Shown here one piece after another: positions 59,301 through 64,000 of a stretch of 64,000 nt of DNA (its first letter is position 1; each line of letters begins with the position of its first letter). The stretch is from Acanthamoeba sp. SK_2022b (lineage: Eukaryota; Discosea; Longamoebia; Acanthamoebidae). The position numbers and the translations under genes are program-made. The notes beneath the pieces were generated by a model. That model did no database searches. It was not told the origin of the DNA and saw nothing but the letters and a program-made list of their open reading frames with translations. Location of the stretch: NCBI GenBank assembly GCA_027943245.1, contig JANDJZ010000060.1, positions 1-64,000 on the forward strand. Direction: 5' to 3'.

Positions 59301-60256
59301 AGGGCTGCGTCTCGCCTAACACCGGCGCGATGTGTGCTTGGTGACGTCATCCTTGCCTCCGCAGGGACGACCAAGAGCTGAACTTTGCCACGCCTGTCCG
59401 CGTGGAAAAGCTCCTGGCCGCCTGGCGTGCGCGGTGGCCCTCGGCCAAGTCGGATTCGATCAACGTGTGGGACGACGTGGTGACCACGCGTGCTCTCCTT
59501 CTCGAGAAGCTCAACGAGCGGTTCGCCAAGTACTGGGAGAAGGAGGTCGCCCGCTTCGAGCACCTGATCGAGGGCAGAGGCGAGGCTGCCTCGGGCACCG
59601 ACGCGGCAAGCGGCGCGGTGAAGCGGGAGCGGACGGACGACGAAGACAACGACATGGTGATCGTGGAGACCCAGGGCGTGCGCACGCTCAAGAGGGTCAA
59701 GCAGCACCTGTTGGGCGAGCGCGAGGCCTTCTATCGTCAGATGGCCGACGGCGCGCGCAAGCAGTCCAACTTCTACGTGGCCGACATGTACATGAAGCTG
59801 TCGCTCAAGGCCGGCAAGGCGCTGCAGGTACCGCTCGCGGCAATTGTGTGTCAGCCGCGGCCCACTTCCCTCGCTCACATCTCTTGAAAAGGCGTTCGGC
59901 GGAGAGGACAGCGCGTCCGCATTCAACTTCTCCTTCTTCCATTCGTTGGTCAAGCTCTACTGCCTGAAGGCCAAGTACGACGACGACGCCTCACTCAACT
60001 GCGTAGTGCATGTTTGACACCTGCCCCCCCCCCCGATTCCCGCGTTTGCAGGTCGGCGTTGGCCAGCAGCGCCGAGGAGGGCATGGACAAGTTCATCAAA
60101 GCCCTGCGCTTCGTGCTGGGCAAGCAGCACGAGAGGGCCATCCACGACGATGCCGAGAGCGCACGCAGATACCACATGCTCATGGGCAGGCTCTACCAGC
60201 AGCTCTCCGACCTGACATTGGAGCATCCGATCGAGATGTTCAGATGCATGCAGGTA

Positions 60257-60341
<85 letters not shown>

Positions 60342-62309
60342 GAATGCGTATGTCACCTCACATGCGTCATGCATTTAGGCCAATGGCATGGATCAAATGT
60401 TCCAGATCGGCGATAGCCAGGGAAGCCAGAGCCAGGGTAAGGACAAAGGCAAGTCAAAGGAGGACACCGAGCTGTCCGAGGCTGGCCGCCTCGAGGGCAA
60501 GCTCACAAGAAGGTTCGTTTGTCACCAGCTCGTCTGTTGTTGCTATTATATTAGATTTATTTAATTATTGATGCTTTTTGTTGTATTAAAAACGATTTTA
60601 CTCAACGGTTGCCGTCGTGATGAATGGCACAGAGCGTACAAGGCTTTCCACGACGCGGCCAAGGTCACGGGCACCGTGGACAAGGATGGCCTCGGCTCGG
60701 CTAAGGCCTTTTTCCAGCTGGCCAAGTTCTGCGACGACCAGCTGAAGCACCTGGAGGCCAAGGAACAGTCCGAAGGTGCCTTGGATGTACGGCCTTGCTT
60801 TCTCTCTCCCCTCTCGTCGTCTCCCTTCTATCGCTGACGCGATCCACAACACAGGAAACCAAGGAGAAGCAACGGCAGGCCTACTCCGCCATCGTGATCG
60901 ATAACACCCTGCAGGCCATGCGCCTCCAGAACTCCCATGCCGGTACCCCTCCCCCTTCCGCACTCTCCTCTTGCGTCCAATCGTCTGACGCTGACGTGTC
61001 CCGTCGACCGACAGCGGATCGGTTCCCTCGGCTGCTCGAAATTCTGTCGACGCGGTCGGGCCAGGCCATCGGCAGGAAGATCTTCGTGCAGGAGTCCAAG
61101 AAGGTGCCCTGCTGGATGTTCATCCGCTGGATCTCGCAGATGATGGCCCTGCTCGACAAGGAGGAAGGCCCCTGCGTGATGCCCATCCTCACCGAGATCG
61201 CCCGCCAGTATCCCCAGGTTAGCACTCACTCCACACACCGTCGGCACTGCTAACTATGTTTTGTTTTGTTTTGTTTTGTTTTGTTTTGTTTTGTTTTGTT
61301 TTGTTTTAAACATTGCGGGCAGGCCCTGTACTTCCCGTTCCGCATCAGCACGGAGAACTTTGCCGAGAGCGACGCGGTGGCGCAGGCGATCGCGCCTCTC
61401 AAGAAGCTCCTTCACAACACGCTGCTCGACCGCTTCGTGGACTCGCTCGAGAAGCTCACCAACCCTGAGCATCGCTGGAAGGACTGGACCGAGGAGCTGA
61501 TGCCGCTCCTGCGCGACAACCGCCGCGACCCCAAGCGGCTCAAGGCCCTGTTCGCCGCCATCCACCGCGACGTGTTCGACCCCAAGCAGCCGGGCCTGGG
61601 CGCCTACAACAAAAAGTTCGCTGCCAACTGGGAAACCGTCTACAAGGCCGCCTTTGGCGTCGACGGCAGCACGCTCGTGCGAATGTACGTCAGTGGTCGT
61701 GTGCCGTGCGTGATCGTGTCGTGTGCGTTCGGAGATGAGCTCTCCCAAGCGAGGGCAGCGCGCCGTGCACGGCGGTGTGTTGGGCGTGTCTGATGGATGG
61801 GCTTGGTGTTGGCAGGAAATACGCCGATTTTGCCAGGCTGCGGGCGGAGCTGTGGGGCAAGATGGAGAAGAAGCTCGAGCCCAAGCGCACCCAGGCGATG
61901 AAGCTGCAGGATTTCTCCACGTGGCTCGCCGAGTTCGAGCAGGGCGACCTCTCTTCGCCTGAGGTCCCCACTCCATCGCTAACCTCCCCCCCCACACACG
62001 CGCGCGCGCAGTTGACTCACTCGCTGCATGTTTTGCCACGCGTGCGTTGCTTGAACAGTTCATCGAGCTGCCGGGACAGTACAGCGGGCTGTGCAAGCCG
62101 CAGCCGGAGCTGCACGTGCGGGTCTCGAGCTTCGACCCCAAGATCCTGGTGATGGGCTCGCTTCGTCGGCCCAAGCGGCTCAAGATCCACGGCAACGACG
62201 AGAAGGACTACCCCTACCTCGTCAAGGGCGGCGAAGACCTTCGGCTTGACCAGCGCGTCCAACAGGTGGGCGCCCACAATTTGCCCTGTGCGTGTGTGCG
62301 AGAGGCTGC

Positions 62310-62377
<68 letters not shown>

Positions 62378-64000
62378 TCGCCAGCTGTTCTCGGTGATGA
62401 ACGAAATCTTTGTCCACACGGCCGCCACATGCAAGCGGCGCCTGGCGATCAAGACGTACCAGGTGGTTCCCATGACCGGCAAGGTGGGCATGATCGAGTG
62501 GCTCAACGACACGCGCCCTCTCAAGGCACGCCTCCGCCCTGCCCCCCCCCCGCCTCTCCTCCGTTCCTGTCCGCATGGCCTGCGAACTGACGTGATGTTG
62601 GGGGGGGGGCACGCGCACAGGAAATCGTGGAAGAGGAGCTCGCGCGGGACGAGCGCAAGCGCAAGGACGAGGTGTCCATCCTCAGGATCCCCGCCGCGCA
62701 GGCGCACAACCAGTGGATCCAGTCCTACGCGGCCAAGGCCAACCAGAAGACCCTTACCGGCCTCTACTACGGTACACACACGCGACACACAACACGCACA
62801 TGAGCGACGGGAGGAGAATGGGGGCTGACCGGGTTCGTCGACGTGCGCGCGCCTAGCGATGTTCATGAACGCCACGCGTGAGGACACGATCAAGAAGGTG
62901 GCGTCGACGAACGGGATGGTGCGGTGGGATCTCCTCAAGCGCGGCATTCAGGCCCTCTCCCAATCGCCCGAGGCCTACCTGGCCATTCGCGCCCAGTTCG
63001 CTCGCACTCTGTCCACCTTCAACGTCGCCTCCTACATCATCGGTAACCCCTCCCATTATCTCATAATGCGTTTTTCTTTATTAGTTTATTTATTTATTTA
63101 TTTATTTATTCTTATGTTTGTTGCGTGCCCCAGGTATCGGTGACAGGCACTTGGAGAACTTCTTGCTGGACCACAAGACGTATGGCTCGCCAATTCTGCA
63201 ATGGGTCTTGGTCCAACCAGCGCTGACGAGCTGTTGCATGTTATCCTTGGTGGTGGGCGTTGGTCGTTGTTGTCCATCACAGCGGCGGCCTGATCGGCAT
63301 CGATTTCGGGCACGCCTTTGGGTCGGCGACGCAGTTCCTGCCCATCCCCGAGCTCATCCCCTTCCGGCTGACTCGCCAGCTGACCAACTTCCTGCTGCCG
63401 CTCGACGCCGACGGTCTGCTCAAGCACAACATGGTCCACACCATGTCCGGTACCTCCCCCCTCTTCCCCTTTGTTTTTTTTTTTTTCGTCTTCTTTTTGT
63501 ATCTTTTTTGTTTATTTTTGTTTATTTGTTTGTTTGTTATTGTTTTTTGTATTTGTATTTGTTTTGTTTCTTTGTTTTTTTTTTTGTTTTTTTTGTTTTG
63601 TTTTGTTTTTTTTGCTGCTCTGACTCCGGCAATTCAATTCAGCTCTCGCGGAGAACAAGGACATGCTGCTCAACGTCATGGACGTATTCATCAAGGAGCC
63701 ACTCATGGACTGGGAGAAGCTCGCACGGCGCCTCGTCCGCGAGCAAAACGTACCACTTGGCCGCCAACCCCTCCCTCCCCCTCTCCATTTCACGATCGAT
63801 CTCTAACGTGTGAGTGGTTTGGGGGTGGTCTACGCTGCAGGAGGAGGAAGAGGAGGGCGAGGACTCGCGGACGTGGTTTCCCAAGGAGAAGATCGCGATC
63901 GCGAGGAAGAAGCTCGAGGGGTTCAACCCGGCCTACATCACGACCGAGGAGCTGGCCAAGTCGGTCCACGCCCAAGGCCCGAACGGCCCCGCGCCCTACC
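44307..64000 (+). CDS. PRKDC: DNA-dependent protein kinase catalytic subunit (DNA-PKcs), C-terminus beyond window
   Basis: Giant PI3K-like Ser/Thr kinase that acts with Ku in non-homologous end joining. Start [14 protein letters not shown] at 44307, then continuous short exons for 19.7 kb, enough for a protein near the usual 4,100 residues. Helical repeats fill 44307-57500. An exon at 53928-54030 reads [17 protein letters not shown] and is followed by [13 protein letters not shown], matching the human PQR-cluster region. 56719-56943 has [20 protein letters not shown] and ATQTG..., matching the ABCDE region. [17 protein letters not shown] (about 57560) and [20 protein letters not shown] (about 59440) belong to the FAT part. 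The kinase domain holds [20 protein letters not shown] (about 62217), [28 protein letters not shown] (about 63133) and [17 protein letters not shown] (about 63296). All catalytic residues are present. The window ends at [10 protein letters not shown], before the FATC domain. Confidence 0.95.
60257..60339 (+). repeat. (CT)n(AC)n compound microsatellite in a DNA-PKcs intron
   Basis: CT tract of about 24 bases followed by about 60 bases of AC, beginning just after the splice donor. The acceptor is probably CATTTAG at about 60378. Confidence 0.95.
61254..61307 (+). repeat. (TTTTG)n pentanucleotide repeat in a DNA-PKcs intron
   Basis: About ten perfect TTTTG units, shortly before the 3' splice site, serving in place of a polypyrimidine tract. 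Confidence 0.97.
62312..62375 (+). repeat. (AC)n microsatellite in a DNA-PKcs intron
   Basis: 64-base perfect tract ending 10 bases before the CCAG acceptor of the exon [12 protein letters not shown]. Confidence 0.97.
63473..63614 (+). repeat. T-rich/TTTG-rich low-complexity intron sequence in DNA-PKcs
   Basis: About 140 bases almost wholly T with scattered G, upstream of the acceptor before the exon [14 protein letters not shown]. In contrast to the GC-rich surroundings. Confidence 0.9.

Overview
This is a eukaryotic, protist-like nuclear window. Coding DNA is GC-rich, genes are packed closely on both strands, and most genes are cut by many short GT-AG introns (about 50-120 bases), some holding dinucleotide microsatellites. 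A CsbD-type stress protein, a DNA-PKcs, a secreted GH5 cellulase and paired P450s together suggest a free-living amoeba of the Acanthamoeba type; this is an inference, not a species call. No bacterial operon, CRISPR array, rRNA or convincing tRNA was seen.

Layout. 1-4512 (+): mitochondrial Lon protease, 5' end at or beyond the window edge. 4803-5099 (+): small intronless CsbD-like protein behind a TATA box. 5332-7906 and 8687-11225 (+): two tandemly duplicated cytochrome P450 genes. 11754-22111 (+): a Ty3/gypsy chromovirus with nearly identical LTRs, broken by stops and a frameshift, and interrupted inside its integrase by a younger Ty1/copia element (16869-21260) with a perfect CAGAC target duplication. 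22374-28208 (-): Sec7-PH ARF exchange factor with a very long disordered N-terminus. 28804-31256 (-): ubiquitin-like/F-box/coiled-coil/WD40 protein. 31763-36986 (-): mitochondrial pyruvate carboxylase. 37416-40004 (+): nucleostemin/GNL3-type nucleolar GTPase. 40145-40808 (+): small UBA-like plus BAG-domain protein. 41015-42813 (-): secreted GH5 cellulase. 43350-about 44225 (-): oligoribonuclease (REXO2). 44307-64000 (+, runs off the window): DNA-PKcs, ending before the FATC domain.

Functionally these are mostly unrelated housekeeping genes: mitochondrial proteostasis and anaplerosis (Lon, pyruvate carboxylase), ribosome biogenesis (GNL3), ubiquitin/chaperone adaptors (F-box, BAG), membrane traffic (Sec7), RNA turnover (REXO2) and double-strand-break repair (DNA-PKcs). 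REXO2 and DNA-PKcs are head-to-head, sharing a short promoter with an E2F-like site. The most interesting signals are (i) every base substitution between the LTR pairs of both retrotransposons falls at a CpG-derived site, and all visible nonsense codons in the gypsy element are TGA, pointing to methylcytosine decay of transposons; and (ii) a protist DNA-PKcs that keeps clusters of S/T-Q sites where the human protein has its PQR and ABCDE autophosphorylation clusters. I found no wholly new gene system.
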